Source of the DNA: FEB-7 sp963698265
GTDB lineage: Bacteria > Pseudomonadota > Gammaproteobacteria > Burkholderiales > Usitatibacteraceae
NCBI GenBank assembly: GCA_963698265.1
Contig: CAVOQC010000004.1
Span: forward strand, 744,001-808,000
Reading direction: 5' to 3'
DNA: 64,000 nucleotides
The notes under the pieces were generated by a model. It was not told the origin of the DNA and did not search any database. It worked only from the letters and a program-made list of their open reading frames with translations. The position numbers and the translations under genes are program-made. Positions 33,881-43,170 of the stretch are shown piece by piece (position 1 is the stretch's first letter; every line of letters begins with the position of its first letter).

Positions 33881-35197
33881 ATGAGCGACCTGCAGATCGG
33901 CCTCCTGGTCCTCGTGGTCACGACGACCGTGCTCTTCTCCGGCTTCCCCATCGCCTGGGGCCTCACGCTCGTCGCGGTCGTGTTCCTGATCGTCTTCAAG
34001 GGGCCGACGAGCCTCACGATCATCGCCACGCAGTTCATGGACGAGCTCAATTCGTTCGCGCTCCTCACCATCCCGCTTTTCATCCTGCTGGGAGCTGCGA
34101 TCGGTGTCTCGGCCGCCGGGAAGGACATCTACAACTCCCTCTACCGCTGGCTCGCGCGCGTGCCGGGCGGGCTCATCATCGCCAACATCCTCGCCTGCGG
34201 CATGTTCTCGGCCGTGTGCGGCTCCTCACCCGCCACCGCTGCCGCCATCGGCAAGGCGGGGGTTCCCGAGATGATCAAGCGCGGCGTGCCTCCCGCGCTC
34301 GCCACCGGCGCCATCTGTGCGGGGGGCACGCTGGGCATCCTGATACCGCCTTCGATCACGATGATCCTCTACGGCATCGCCACGGAGACCTCGATCGGGC
34401 GGCTCTTCCTGTCGGGCGTTGTTCCAGGGATCCTCCTGGTCCTGCTCTTCTCGGCGTGGGCATGGTTCGCCACGCTGGTGGCGAGGAAGGAGCTCATCGT
34501 CATCGACGAGCACTTCACCTTCCGGGAGAAGATGGACGGCATGGTCCGGGTCGGGCCGTTCCTCTTCATCATCGCGGCCATCGCCTACTTCATGTACGGC
34601 GGCCTCGCCACGCCCTCCGAGATCGCCGCGATCGGCGCCTTTCTCGCGCTGGTCCTGGTGATCGCGATCTACCGCACGTGGCGCCTGTCGGATCTCTGGC
34701 ACATCTTCCGCGACACCGTGCGCGAGTCGAGCATGATCCTCATGATCATCGCGGCCGCCGCCCTCTTCTCCTACATGATGTCGCTGCTCTACGTCTCGCA
34801 GGCCTCCGCGGAATGGCTGGTGGCGATCAAGCTGAACAAATGGGTCCTGCTCTTCGCGATCAACCTGTTCCTGCTGCTCATGGGATGCTTCCTGCCGCCG
34901 GTGGCCATCATCCTCATGCTGATGCCCATCCTCACGCCGGTCCTGGAGGCCCACGATTTCGACCTGATCTGGTTCGCGGTGCTCCTCACCATCAACCTCG
35001 AGGTGGGGCTCATCACGCCCCCCGTGGGACTGAATCTCTATGTCCTGCGGGGCGTGGCTCCCGAGGTGCCGCTGTCCGTGGTCCTTCGCGGCTCCATTCC
35101 CTACGTCATCATCATGATGGCGTTCATGGTGCTGCTGTGCTTCGTTCCGGGCATCGCGACCTGGCTTCCGGATACCCTGATGGGCCCGGGCCGCTGA
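33881..35197 (+). CDS. TRAP transporter large membrane subunit (DctM)
   Basis: 438 residues, about 12 helices. Conserved DctM features are LLTIPLFILLGAAIG, CGSSPATAAAIGKAGVPEMIKRGV, GGTLGILIPPSITMILYG and the C-terminal ITPPVGLNLYVLRGV. Forms the transport channel with DctQ; substrate supplied by the DctP encoded just upstream. Confidence 0.95.
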   Translation: MSDLQIGLLVLVVTTTVLFSGFPIAWGLTLVAVVFLIVFKGPTSLTIIATQFMDELNSFALLTIPLFILLGAAIGVSAAGKDIYNSLYRWLARVPGGLIIANILACGMFSAVCGSSPATAAAIGKAGVPEMIKRGVPPALATGAICAGGTLGILIPPSITMILYGIATETSIGRLFLSGVVPGILLVLLFSAWAWFATLVARKELIVIDEHFTFREKMDGMVRVGPFLFIIAAIAYFMYGGLATPSEIAAIGAFLALVLVIAIYRTWRLSDLWHIFRDTVRESSMILMIIAAAALFSYMMSLLYVSQASAEWLVAIKLNKWVLLFAINLFLLLMGCFLPPVAIILMLMPILTPVLEAHDFDLIWFAVLLTINLEVGLITPPVGLNLYVLRGVAPEVPLSVVLRGSIPYVIIMMAFMVLLCFVPGIATWLPDTLMGPGR

Positions 35198-35224
35198 CCT
35201 GCCCCCCTTCACGCAGGAGTTCCC

Positions 35225-35593
35225 ATGTCCGACATCGACATCAAGCGCACCCACAACCTCGGCATGAAGGCCGCGCGCAAGGCGGCCGACCAGATGGCGC
35301 AGGACCTCGGCCGGAAGTTCGGCTTGAGCGGCGACTGGGAGGGAAGCACGCACCATTTCGACCGGCCCGGCGTGACGGGGAGCCTTTGCCTCACGGACAA
35401 GGACCTTCATCTCACCGTCAAGCTCGGGTTCCTGCTGAAGGCCATGCGCGGCCCCCTGGAAACGGCGATCGTGCGCGAGCTCGATTCGCTCTTCGCCAGG
35501 CACGGCGATGGCGCTCAGGTGCTGGCGAAGGCCTCGCCGAAGAAACCCGTCAACCCGAAAACGGGCTCGGGCGGCCGGAAAAAAGCCGGCTGA
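35225..35593 (+). CDS. Polyhydroxyalkanoic acid system (PHA granule region) protein
   Basis: 122 residues. MSDIDIKRTHNLGMKAARKAADQMAQDL with FGLSGDWEGSTHHFDRPGVTG and LGFLLKAMRGPLETAIVRELDSL fits the small family found in PHA loci (PHA_gran_rgn). Lysine-rich tail. CAGGAG before the ATG. Its last 44 bases overlap the 3' end of the convergent gene. Confidence 0.85.
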   Translation: MSDIDIKRTHNLGMKAARKAADQMAQDLGRKFGLSGDWEGSTHHFDRPGVTGSLCLTDKDLHLTVKLGFLLKAMRGPLETAIVRELDSLFARHGDGAQVLAKASPKKPVNPKTGSGGRKKAG

Positions 35594-36284
35594 GGATCGC
35601 CTTCTCGCGGCCGGAGATCGTCTCCAGGAACTCCTGCGCCCCGCCCATGTGGCGAAAGGCCTCGAAGCCCCGCTCGAGAAACGACTGCAGTTCCTGCATG
35701 CCGGCAAGCCTCGCTGGCGTGCGCATGAGCTTGAGCGTGGCGTAGACCAGGGGCCTGCCCACCAGCACGTCCAGGCGCCTCCCGACTTCGTCGATGAGCT
35801 CGATCTGGCGCAGGCGCTCCGCCCGGGTTCCCGCCTGGCGGTAGGCGCGCGCATAACTCTCCTCGCCGACCGGCCCCGGCTCGACCACCGAAGCTACGCG
35901 CCGGTCGAGCGCCTCCGAAAGCGCGTCGACCTCGATCGCCAGTGCCGCCGTCTCCACGGCGCCTTGCGGGAGCGTGCGCACCAGGAGCGGGTAGATGCGC
36001 AGCATCGCCTCGTCCCGGCCGCTGAAGTCCTTGGCTCCGTACAGGTCGCCGAGGAAGAAGGCGGTGGCCTTGGCGTAGCGCGGGCTCGCCGAAAGGTCGG
36101 CGTAGGTCCGCGCCAGACGCATCGCCTGCCATTCCTTCACCTCAGCCAGGCGCGGCGGGCGGCGCCCCTTCGACTCCCGCCCCCGCAAGTCCCGGAGGAA
36201 CTCGAGGTGCCGGCGCAGGGAATTCGGCGCGCTGACTTCGGTCGGAACGGGCATGGCTGGCGGGTTGCTCCGAGGGGATACCAC
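35550..36284 (-). CDS. Conserved hypothetical helical protein with AFFLGDLYG motif
   Basis: 244 residues from a GTG at 36284 (234 from an ATG at 36254; neither has an ideal ribosome-binding site). Mostly helical; the stretch MRLARTYADLSASPRY-AKATAFFLGDLYGAKDFSGRD resembles a family of uncharacterised proteobacterial proteins with an FFLEELY-like motif. No catalytic motif recognised. Convergent overlap with the PHA-system gene and divergent from the aldehyde dehydrogenase. Confidence 0.75.
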   Translation of the reverse strand: MVSPRSNPPAMPVPTEVSAPNSLRRHLEFLRDLRGRESKGRRPPRLAEVKEWQAMRLARTYADLSASPRYAKATAFFLGDLYGAKDFSGRDEAMLRIYPLLVRTLPQGAVETAALAIEVDALSEALDRRVASVVEPGPVGEESYARAYRQAGTRAERLRQIELIDEVGRRLDVLVGRPLVYATLKLMRTPARLAGMQELQSFLERGFEAFRHMGGAQEFLETISGREKAILSRLFSGRPSPFSG

Positions 36285-36293
36285 GGCTATTCT

Positions 36294-36316
36294 AACGAGT
36301 GATTGAAACGCTCGTT
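36294..36316. promoter_or_regulatory. Inverted repeat AACGAG-N11-CTCGTT in AT-rich divergent promoter region
   Basis: Six-base arms 11 bases apart lie in the 118-base divergent gap (36285-36402), whose right half (36340-36400) is strikingly AT-rich. Arrangement and size resemble a TetR-type operator. The TetR gene at 51745 is one candidate regulator, with no direct evidence. Confidence 0.35.
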
Positions 36317-36402
36317 TGAATCTCGATCAAGCAAAACGCAGATGAACATATTCATATTGTTATCAATATATTAAACACGATAATTAAAGTGCTTTCAAGA
36401 TA

Positions 36403-37815
36403 ATGAACGCCACCGTATCGACGCCCCTCGACGCCGTCTTTGCCCGGCACCGCGAGGCTTTTGCCCGCCGCCCTTTCCCCGACGCCCGCGTCCGAATCGG
36501 CCTTCTCGGACGCCTGGAAGCACTCGTCAAGGAAAACGCCGATGCCTGGGCCGGCGCGATCTCGCAGGATTTCGGCAACCGTTCCCGCCACGAAACGCAG
36601 TTGCTGGAGCTCTTTCCCTCGCTGGAAGGCATCCGGCACGCGCGCCGGCATCTGCGCCAGTGGATGCGGCCGGAGCGACGATCCACCAGCCTGTGGTTTC
36701 TCCCCGGCTCCTCCCGGATCGTGCCGCAGCCTCTCGGCGTGGTGGGCATCGTGGTTCCGTGGAACTACCCGCTCTATCTCGCCGTGGGTCCGCTGTTGGC
36801 CGCCCTGGCCGCCGGCAACCAGGCCATGGTGAAGATGTCGGAGACGACGCCCGCGACGGGAGCGTTGCTCGCGGACCTGGTCGCGCGGTACTTCGACGGC
36901 GCAGAGATTTCCGTGGTGAACGGGGGGCCTGAAGTGGCACAGGCGTTCTGCCGCCTCCCCTTCGACCACCTGCTCTTCACCGGCTCCACGGGCATCGGGC
37001 GCCACGTGATGCGATCCGCCGCAGAGAACCTCACTCCCGTCACGCTCGAACTCGGCGGCAAGTCTCCCGCGATAGTCGGGCGCGGATTTCCCGTCGATGA
37101 AGCCGCCGGCCGCGTGATGTACGGCAAGTGCCTGAACGCCGGGCAGACCTGCATCGCGCCGGACTATGTGCTGGTGCCCCGGGAATCCGAGCAGGCGTTC
37201 GTCGAGTCCGCAAGGCGCGCCGTGGCAACGCTCTACCCGACGCTTGCCGGCAACGACGACTACACGAGCATCGTGGACGAACGCCACCGCAAGCGCCTCG
37301 CGCAGCTGCTTGCCGATGCCGAACGCAAAGGCGCCCTTGCCACGGAGCTCAATCCCGCGGGAGAGGATCTCGCCGCCGCGGGCAAGCGTGCCCCGACCCT
37401 GCTCACGGGCGTGGACGATTCCATGGACGTCATGCGCGAGGAGATCTTCGGCCCGCTGCTGCCCGTGATCCCCTACGACCGCCTCGAGGATGCCATCGCC
37501 TTCGTGAATGCCCGGCCCCGCCCTCTCGCCCTCTACGTATTCGAGAACGACCGAGCCGCCGTCGACCAGGTCATCAGGAACACGGTTTCCGGAGGCGTGA
37601 CGGTAAACGAGACGATCCTGCACATCGCCCAGGACGACCTGCCCTTCGGGGGCGTGGGTGCTTCCGGAATGGGCCACTACCATGGCCGCGAGGGCTTCGA
37701 TACCTTCTCGAAGCGCAAGCCCGTCTTCCGGCAATCCGGCCTCAATGGCCTCAAGCTCTTCCGGGCGCCATATGGCGGGCGATTCGACAGGCTCGTGCGC
37801 CTGCTGCTGCGCTAG
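36403..37815 (+). CDS. Aldehyde dehydrogenase, coniferyl-aldehyde dehydrogenase type
   Basis: 470 residues. Catalytic Cys250 (NAGQTCIAPDYVL), Glu216 (TLELGGKSPAIV), NAD site FTGSTGIGRHVM and VVPWNYPLYLAVGPLLAALAAGN. The class without the long C-terminal extension and the HIAQDDLPFGGVGASGMG motif match coniferyl or medium/long-chain aldehyde dehydrogenases. It probably oxidises the aldehyde made by the GMC oxidase encoded just downstream; the real substrate is uncertain. Confidence 0.9.
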   Translation: MNATVSTPLDAVFARHREAFARRPFPDARVRIGLLGRLEALVKENADAWAGAISQDFGNRSRHETQLLELFPSLEGIRHARRHLRQWMRPERRSTSLWFLPGSSRIVPQPLGVVGIVVPWNYPLYLAVGPLLAALAAGNQAMVKMSETTPATGALLADLVARYFDGAEISVVNGGPEVAQAFCRLPFDHLLFTGSTGIGRHVMRSAAENLTPVTLELGGKSPAIVGRGFPVDEAAGRVMYGKCLNAGQTCIAPDYVLVPRESEQAFVESARRAVATLYPTLAGNDDYTSIVDERHRKRLAQLLADAERKGALATELNPAGEDLAAAGKRAPTLLTGVDDSMDVMREEIFGPLLPVIPYDRLEDAIAFVNARPRPLALYVFENDRAAVDQVIRNTVSGGVTVNETILHIAQDDLPFGGVGASGMGHYHGREGFDTFSKRKPVFRQSGLNGLKLFRAPYGGRFDRLVRLLLR

Positions 37816-37821
37816 TCCGCG

Positions 37822-38355
37822 ATGCCGACCCGGCGCCAGTTCCTGAAGGTCGGCCTCGCCTCCGGGGCCGTGCTTGCCGGCGCGGGGTGGCTCGTCCTTC
37901 GCCTCGGTGGAGGCAAGCCCGCGCCCGGCCGCCAGTGGCTCGACGAGCGCGCGGTGGTGATCGTGGAGGCCCTCGTCCCGGCGATCCTGGAGGGCTCCTT
38001 GCCGGGGGACGGGCCTGCCCGCGCCACGGCGGTACGCGAGGTGGTCGAGGCGTTCGATCGCGCCATCACCGGCCTCGCGCCGGCGGTCCAGGGGGAAATC
38101 TCCCAGCTTTTCTCGCTGCTTGGCCTTGGCGCGGGACGCTTCATCGTCGCGGGCGTGCGGTCGAGCTGGCCGGAGGCGACGCCGGAGGAGATTTCGGCCT
38201 TTCTCTCGCGCTGGCGCGCAAGCCGGTTCGCGTCGCTGCGTGCGGGTTACCAGGCGCTCACGCAACTCGTGATCGCCGCGTGGTACGGCAATGCCGCGTC
38301 CTGGAAGGCCATCGGCTACCCGGGGCCGCCGCTCCTGGCATCGAGGTCGCCATGA
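37822..38355 (+). CDS. Twin-arginine signal small subunit paired with GMC oxidase
   Basis: 177 residues. The N-terminus MPTRRQFLKVGLASGAVLAGAGWLVL is a Tat signal (TRRQFLK plus hydrophobic core). The rest is helical and resembles gluconate 2-dehydrogenase subunit 3-like proteins, which escort or anchor GMC-type flavoproteins. The stop overlaps the GMC start by four bases (ATGA), so they are produced together. The GMC protein itself has no signal, suggesting hitch-hiker export. Confidence 0.82.
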   Translation: MPTRRQFLKVGLASGAVLAGAGWLVLRLGGGKPAPGRQWLDERAVVIVEALVPAILEGSLPGDGPARATAVREVVEAFDRAITGLAPAVQGEISQLFSLLGLGAGRFIVAGVRSSWPEATPEEISAFLSRWRASRFASLRAGYQALTQLVIAAWYGNAASWKAIGYPGPPLLASRSP

Positions 38356-39953
38356 TCGCCGACCCCATTCGCGAGGGCATCGCAGGCGGCTGGAAGACCA
38401 TCGACGCGGCCGCGACGGAACGCGACCTGACCCTCGAGGCGGATGTCGTCATCGCGGGCAGCGGGGCGGGCGGCGGCGTCACGGCCGAGATCCTCGCGCA
38501 AGCCGGCCTGTCCGTGGTGATCGTGGAGGAAGGCCCCCTCAAGAGCTCGAGCGACTTTCGCATGCGCGAGCGCGAAGCCTATCCGCAGCTCTACCAGGAG
38601 TCCGCCGGCCGCCAGACGAAGGACAAGGCGATCACGATTTTCCAGGGGCGAAGCGTCGGCGGCTCCACCACGGTCAACTGGACGTCAAGCTTCCGCACGC
38701 CGCCCGGCACCCTCGAGCACTGGCGGCGCGTCCACGGATTGGCCCGCGCCGGCGAGGCCGACCTCGCCCCGTGGTTCGCGCGGATGGAGGAAAGGCTCTC
38801 GATCGCGCCCTGGCCGGTGGCACCGAACGAGAACAACGACATCCTGCGCAGGGGTTGCGAGAAGCTCGGCCTGCCCGCCGCCGCGATCCGGCGCAACGTG
38901 AAGGGATGCTGGAACCTCGGCTACTGCGGCATGGGATGCCCCACCAATGCCAAGCAGTCGATGCTGGTCACGACGATTCCCGGGGCGCTTTCCCGGGGCG
39001 CGACCCTCGTGCATCGCGCACGGCTTGAGCGGCTCGTCCTGTCGGGCGACCGGGTGGTCCACGGGCTGGCGAAAGGCGTGGCCGGCCCGGGCACGCAGCC
39101 CGGCGCATTCACGATCCGCCTGGTGGCGCGCCACTTCGTCCTCGCCTCCGGCGCGGTCGGCAGTCCCGCGATCCTGTTGCGAAGCGCGGTGGCCGATCCG
39201 CACGACCTCGTGGGCCGGCGCACGTTCCTGCATCCGACCGTCGTCTCGGCAGCCGTCATGCCATGGGCCGTGAAGGGATTCGAGGGAGCGCCGCAGACGA
39301 TCTACTCCGATCACTTCCTCGACACCGTTCCCGTCGACGGCCCCGTGGGCTACAAGCTGGAGGCGCCACCGCTACATCCGATCCTCGCGGGCATCACGCT
39401 CCCCGGCCATGGAAGCGGCCACGGACGATGGATGCGCGATTTCGCGAACCTGCAGGTCGTCATCGCCCTGCTGCGGGACGGCTTCCATCCCGCCTCGTCC
39501 GGCGGACGCGTGCTGCTGCGTGACGACGGCACTCCGGAGCTCGACTATCCCATCGGCGAAGTCCTGTGGGACGGAATGCGCCGCGCCTACCTCTCGATGG
39601 CGGAAATCCAGTTCGCGGCGGGCGCGAAGACCGTGATGTCGCTGCACGCGGACGGCGTTCCGATGGCCAGCTGGGCGCAGGCGAAGGCCGCCATCGCGTC
39701 GCTGCCCATGGCCGCGCTGCACGCCCGCGTGGTGAGCGCGCACGTGATGGGAGGGTGCGCGATGGGTCCCGACGCGCGCAGCGCCGTGGTCGACGAACGC
39801 GGCCGCCACCACCATATCGACAACCTGTCGGTTCACGACGGATCCGTCTTTCCCACGAGCATCGGCGCCAACCCGCAACTGTCGATCTACGGGCTCGCCG
39901 CACGCATGGCCACGGAGCTCGCGGGCGAACTCGCCCCGGCGCGCCCGGCCTGA
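38352..39953 (+). CDS. GMC-family FAD alcohol oxidase/dehydrogenase
   Basis: 533 residues. Rossmann motif VVIAGSGAGGGVTAEILAQAG, GMC signature FQGRSVGGSTTVNWT, LASGAVGSPAILLRS and the C-terminal active region VSAHVMGGCAMGPD with SVFPTSIGANPQLSIYGLAARMA. A Cys-rich loop (GCWNLGYCGMGCPTNAKQS) is as in long-chain alcohol oxidases and cholesterol-oxidase-like GMC proteins. Likely oxidises an alcohol to the aldehyde used by the adjacent dehydrogenase; a long-chain fatty alcohol fits the neighbouring wax-ester genes (inference). Confidence 0.88.
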   Translation: MIADPIREGIAGGWKTIDAAATERDLTLEADVVIAGSGAGGGVTAEILAQAGLSVVIVEEGPLKSSSDFRMREREAYPQLYQESAGRQTKDKAITIFQGRSVGGSTTVNWTSSFRTPPGTLEHWRRVHGLARAGEADLAPWFARMEERLSIAPWPVAPNENNDILRRGCEKLGLPAAAIRRNVKGCWNLGYCGMGCPTNAKQSMLVTTIPGALSRGATLVHRARLERLVLSGDRVVHGLAKGVAGPGTQPGAFTIRLVARHFVLASGAVGSPAILLRSAVADPHDLVGRRTFLHPTVVSAAVMPWAVKGFEGAPQTIYSDHFLDTVPVDGPVGYKLEAPPLHPILAGITLPGHGSGHGRWMRDFANLQVVIALLRDGFHPASSGGRVLLRDDGTPELDYPIGEVLWDGMRRAYLSMAEIQFAAGAKTVMSLHADGVPMASWAQAKAAIASLPMAALHARVVSAHVMGGCAMGPDARSAVVDERGRHHHIDNLSVHDGSVFPTSIGANPQLSIYGLAARMATELAGELAPARPA

Positions 39954-40059
39954 AGCGCCTCCCCGCCGCGGCTCCGGCGACCGCACCGATATACTCCCGG
40001 GGAAGCGGGCCCTTCGGCCCTCGATTCCACGCTTGCCACAAGCGAGAAGGGGAACCGCC

Positions 40060-41283
40060 ATGGGCGACATGATCGCTCTCGAACACCGTTACGCTGCCAG
40101 CAACTACGATCCGTTTCCCGTGGTCCTCACCGAGGGAAGCGGCGCCTGGCTCCTGGACGACCGGGGCCGCCGCTACCTGGACATGCTTTCGGCCTACTCC
40201 GCCACGAGCTTCGGCCACGCCCACCCCCGCCTGGTGGCCGCGCTTTCCCGGCAGGCCGCGCGTCTCTCGGTGACCTCGCGCGTCATCCACAACGACAGGC
40301 TCCCGCCCTTCCTCGCCCGCCTGTGCGAACTGACCGGCATGGACCGGGCCCTGCCGATGAACACGGGCGCCGAGGCCGTGGAGACGGCCATCAAGTGCGC
40401 ACGCAAGTGGGCGCACGAGGTCAAGGGGGTTCCCGACGGAGCCGCGGAAATAATCGTGTGCGAGGACAACTTCCACGGCCGCACCTCGACCATCGTCGGC
40501 TTTTCTTCCGAACCGCAGTACCGTCGCGGATTCGGCCCGTTCGGGCCGGGATTCGTGCGCGTGAAATACGGCGACGCCGCCGCCCTCGAGGCGGCGATCG
40601 GCCCCCATACCGCAGCCTTTCTCGTCGAGCCCGTCCAGGGCGAGGGTGGAATCGTCGTTCCCCCGGACGGCTACCTCGCCGAATGCGCGGCGATCTGCCG
40701 GCACCACCGGGTGCTCTTCGTCGCGGACGAGGTGCAGACGGGCCTCGGGCGCACGGGCAGGATGCTTGCGTGCGAGCACGACGGCGTCCTGCCCGACGGG
40801 CTGGTGCTGGGCAAGGCCCTGGGCGGCGGCCTGCTGCCGGTTTCCGCCTTCCTCGCCCGCGAGGAGGTCATGGGCGTGCTGAAACCCGGGGACCACGGCA
40901 GCACTTTCGGAGGCAACCCGCTTGCCGCCGCGGTGGCGCACGAAGCCCTCGACCTCCTCGTGGAGGAGCGGCTTTGCGAACGCGCCGCCACACTCGGAAG
41001 CGACCTGCTCGCGCGCCTTCGCGCCATCGACTCGCCCGTCGTGCGGGAAGTCCGCGGCCGCGGCCTGCTGCTGGGGCTGGAGATCGATCCGTCCCGGACC
41101 ACGGCCCGCCGGGTGGTCGATGCGCTGCTCGCCGGCGGCGTGCTGAGCAAGGATACGCGCGGGACCGTCGTTCGCTTCGCTCCGCCGCTCATCATCGACC
41201 GCGCCCAGCTCGACTGGGCGCTGCCGCGCATTCGCGAGGCCCTGGAGGCGGCGTCTACGACCCTTGCAACGGTGCGTTCTTGA
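40060..41283 (+). CDS. rocD: Ornithine aminotransferase
   Basis: 407 residues, class III PLP aminotransferase. Schiff-base Lys252 (LVLGKALGGGLLPVSAF). MNTGAEAVETAIKCARKWAHEVKG, VCEDNFHGRTSTIVGFS and VLFVADEVQTGLGRTG are characteristic of ornithine-oxo-acid transaminases (ornithine to glutamate semialdehyde). GAAGGGGA precedes the ATG at 40060; TATACT at 39990-39995 is a possible -10. The 3' end overlaps the convergent acyl-CoA ligase by 29 bases. Confidence 0.93.
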   Translation: MGDMIALEHRYAASNYDPFPVVLTEGSGAWLLDDRGRRYLDMLSAYSATSFGHAHPRLVAALSRQAARLSVTSRVIHNDRLPPFLARLCELTGMDRALPMNTGAEAVETAIKCARKWAHEVKGVPDGAAEIIVCEDNFHGRTSTIVGFSSEPQYRRGFGPFGPGFVRVKYGDAAALEAAIGPHTAAFLVEPVQGEGGIVVPPDGYLAECAAICRHHRVLFVADEVQTGLGRTGRMLACEHDGVLPDGLVLGKALGGGLLPVSAFLAREEVMGVLKPGDHGSTFGGNPLAAAVAHEALDLLVEERLCERAATLGSDLLARLRAIDSPVVREVRGRGLLLGLEIDPSRTTARRVVDALLAGGVLSKDTRGTVVRFAPPLIIDRAQLDWALPRIREALEAASTTLATVRS

Positions 41284-42934
41284 CCTCGCGGCGAAGCACC
41301 TTGCCCACGTTGGTCTTGGGCAGGTCCTTCCAGAACTCGACGATCTTCGGGAGCTTGTAGCCCGTCAGGTTCTTCCGGCAGTGCTCGAGCACCGCCTCCC
41401 GGGTGAGCCCCGGGTCCTTCTTCACGACCACGAGCCGCACGACCTCGCCCGATTTCTCGTCCGGGGTCGCCACGGCGCACACCTCGAGCACCCCGGGCAT
41501 CATGGCCACCACGTCCTCGACCTCGTTGGGGTACACGTTGAAGCCGGAGACGAGGATCATGTCCTTCTTGCGGTCGACGATCTTCACGTAGCCGCGCTCG
41601 TCCATGAACCCGATGTCGCCGGTGCGAAAGGCGCCGTCGGCGAACATCACCTTGGCGGTCTCGTCGGGGCGGTTCCAGTACCCTTTCATCACCTGCGGGC
41701 CGGCGATGCAGATCTCCCCGGTCTGGCCGCTGGGCAGGACGTTGCCGTCATCGTCGCGGATCGTGACGATGGTCGAAGGCAGCGGAAGGCCGGCGGTGCC
41801 GTTGAAGCGTGCATCCTTCACCAGCGGATTGATGCAGGCTCCGGGCGAGGTCTCCGTGAGGCCGTATGCCTCGATGAGCGGCGTCTTCGTCACCTCGAGC
41901 CAGCGCTCCGCCACCGCTCGCTGCACGGCCATGCCGCCGCCAAGGGTCAACTTGAGGCCGGTGAAATCGAGCGCCGCGAAGCCCGGCGTATTCATGAGCG
42001 CGTTGAAGAGCGTGTTCACGCCGGTGATCGCGGTGAACCGGTGCTTGCCGAGTTCCGCGACGAATCCCGGCAGGTCGCGGGGATTGGGAATGAGCACGTT
42101 CTTCGCCCCGAACTTCATGAAGGTGAGGCAATTCCCGGTGAGCGCGAAGATGTGATACAGGGGCAGCGCCGTGATCACGATTTCGCGCCCTTCCTCCAGG
42201 CCGGTGCCGACCCAGTTCGACACCTGCAGGAGGTTCGAGACGAGGTTTCGGTGGGTCAGCATCGCGCCCTTGGACACGCCCGTCGTGCCGCCCGTGTACT
42301 GGAGGAAGGCGATGTCGTCGAGGCCGATGGGCGGAGGAGCGAGGCGATGCGACCGGCCGGCGGCCATCGCATCGGGAAAGGAGACGGCCCCGGGGAGGCT
42401 GAACGGGGGCACCAGCTTCTTCACGCGCTTGACCACGAAATTGGCCAGCAGCGATTTCGGGAATCCGAGCATGTCGCCGACCTGGGTCGTGACGACCGTC
42501 TTCACCTTCGTGCGGCCGATCACGTCCTCGAGTGTCTTTGCGAAGTTTTCGAGAATGACGATGGCCTCGGCGCCGGAGTCGTTCAGCTGGTGCTCGAGTT
42601 CCCGCGGCGTGTACAGGGGATTGCAGTTCACGGCGACCAGCCCGGCGCGCAGCGCGCCGAAGATGGCCACCGGGTACTGGAGGAGGTTCGGCATCATGAG
42701 CGCCACCCGCGCGCCCTTGCCGAGGCCCGCAACACTCTGCAGCCAGCCGCCGAAATCCGCGGATAGCCGGTCGAGGTCCCGGTAGGTGATGGCTGCACCC
42801 ATGCAGCAGAATGCCGGGAGGTTCGCGAAGCGGTTGCAGCTCGTCTCGAGAATGTCGCGGATGCTCGCGTAGTTGCCGAGATCGATGTCGGCCTCCACAC
42901 CCGGCGGGTAGGATTTGATCCAGGGACGTTCCAT
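41255..42934 (-). CDS. fadD: Long-chain fatty acid-CoA ligase
   Basis: 559 residues, AMP-forming ligase. AMP motif LQYTGGTTGVSKGAMLTHRN, YGLTETSPGACINP, GAFRTGDIGFMDERGYVKIVDRKKDMILVSGFNVYPNEVEDV and the end KTNVGKVLRREVKN. Matches FadD, making acyl-CoA at the inner membrane for beta-oxidation or storage lipid synthesis. GAGGAG before the ATG. Convergent with rocD, divergent from the phasin. Confidence 0.95.
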   Translation of the reverse strand: MERPWIKSYPPGVEADIDLGNYASIRDILETSCNRFANLPAFCCMGAAITYRDLDRLSADFGGWLQSVAGLGKGARVALMMPNLLQYPVAIFGALRAGLVAVNCNPLYTPRELEHQLNDSGAEAIVILENFAKTLEDVIGRTKVKTVVTTQVGDMLGFPKSLLANFVVKRVKKLVPPFSLPGAVSFPDAMAAGRSHRLAPPPIGLDDIAFLQYTGGTTGVSKGAMLTHRNLVSNLLQVSNWVGTGLEEGREIVITALPLYHIFALTGNCLTFMKFGAKNVLIPNPRDLPGFVAELGKHRFTAITGVNTLFNALMNTPGFAALDFTGLKLTLGGGMAVQRAVAERWLEVTKTPLIEAYGLTETSPGACINPLVKDARFNGTAGLPLPSTIVTIRDDDGNVLPSGQTGEICIAGPQVMKGYWNRPDETAKVMFADGAFRTGDIGFMDERGYVKIVDRKKDMILVSGFNVYPNEVEDVVAMMPGVLEVCAVATPDEKSGEVVRLVVVKKDPGLTREAVLEHCRKNLTGYKLPKIVEFWKDLPKTNVGKVLRREVKNAPLQGS

Positions 42935-43170
42935 GTTCTCCTCGCTGTGGCTCGGGGCTCGTCTCGTCCCCGATGCCGTGATGCCGTTGGCGCCGCCGTG
43001 CCCGCCGCCTCGTCAACGCGGCGGCCAGCATCGGCGGTCCAAGTCTACCTCACGGCCGCCGGCGGCGAAGAATAGTGTGATTGCTCTAATGCTGCGGCCT
43101 AGAATCGTGTTCATGATCACGGCGGCCCACCCGGTGGGGGTGCGGCGCCAGACTTCCCTAAGGAGGAACC
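42935..43170. other. Divergent intergenic region fadD / phasin
   Basis: 236 bases. The phasin side has AAGGAGG, a near-perfect Shine-Dalgarno, at the expected distance, and a TAGAAT (about 43099) that may be a -10 without a clear -35. Nothing else is recognised. Confidence 0.45.

Noticed and set aside
37128..38351. 941-residue form of the GMC oxidase
   Set aside because: The added part is a shadow of the aldehyde dehydrogenase and Tat-subunit genes; the true start overlaps the previous stop at 38352.
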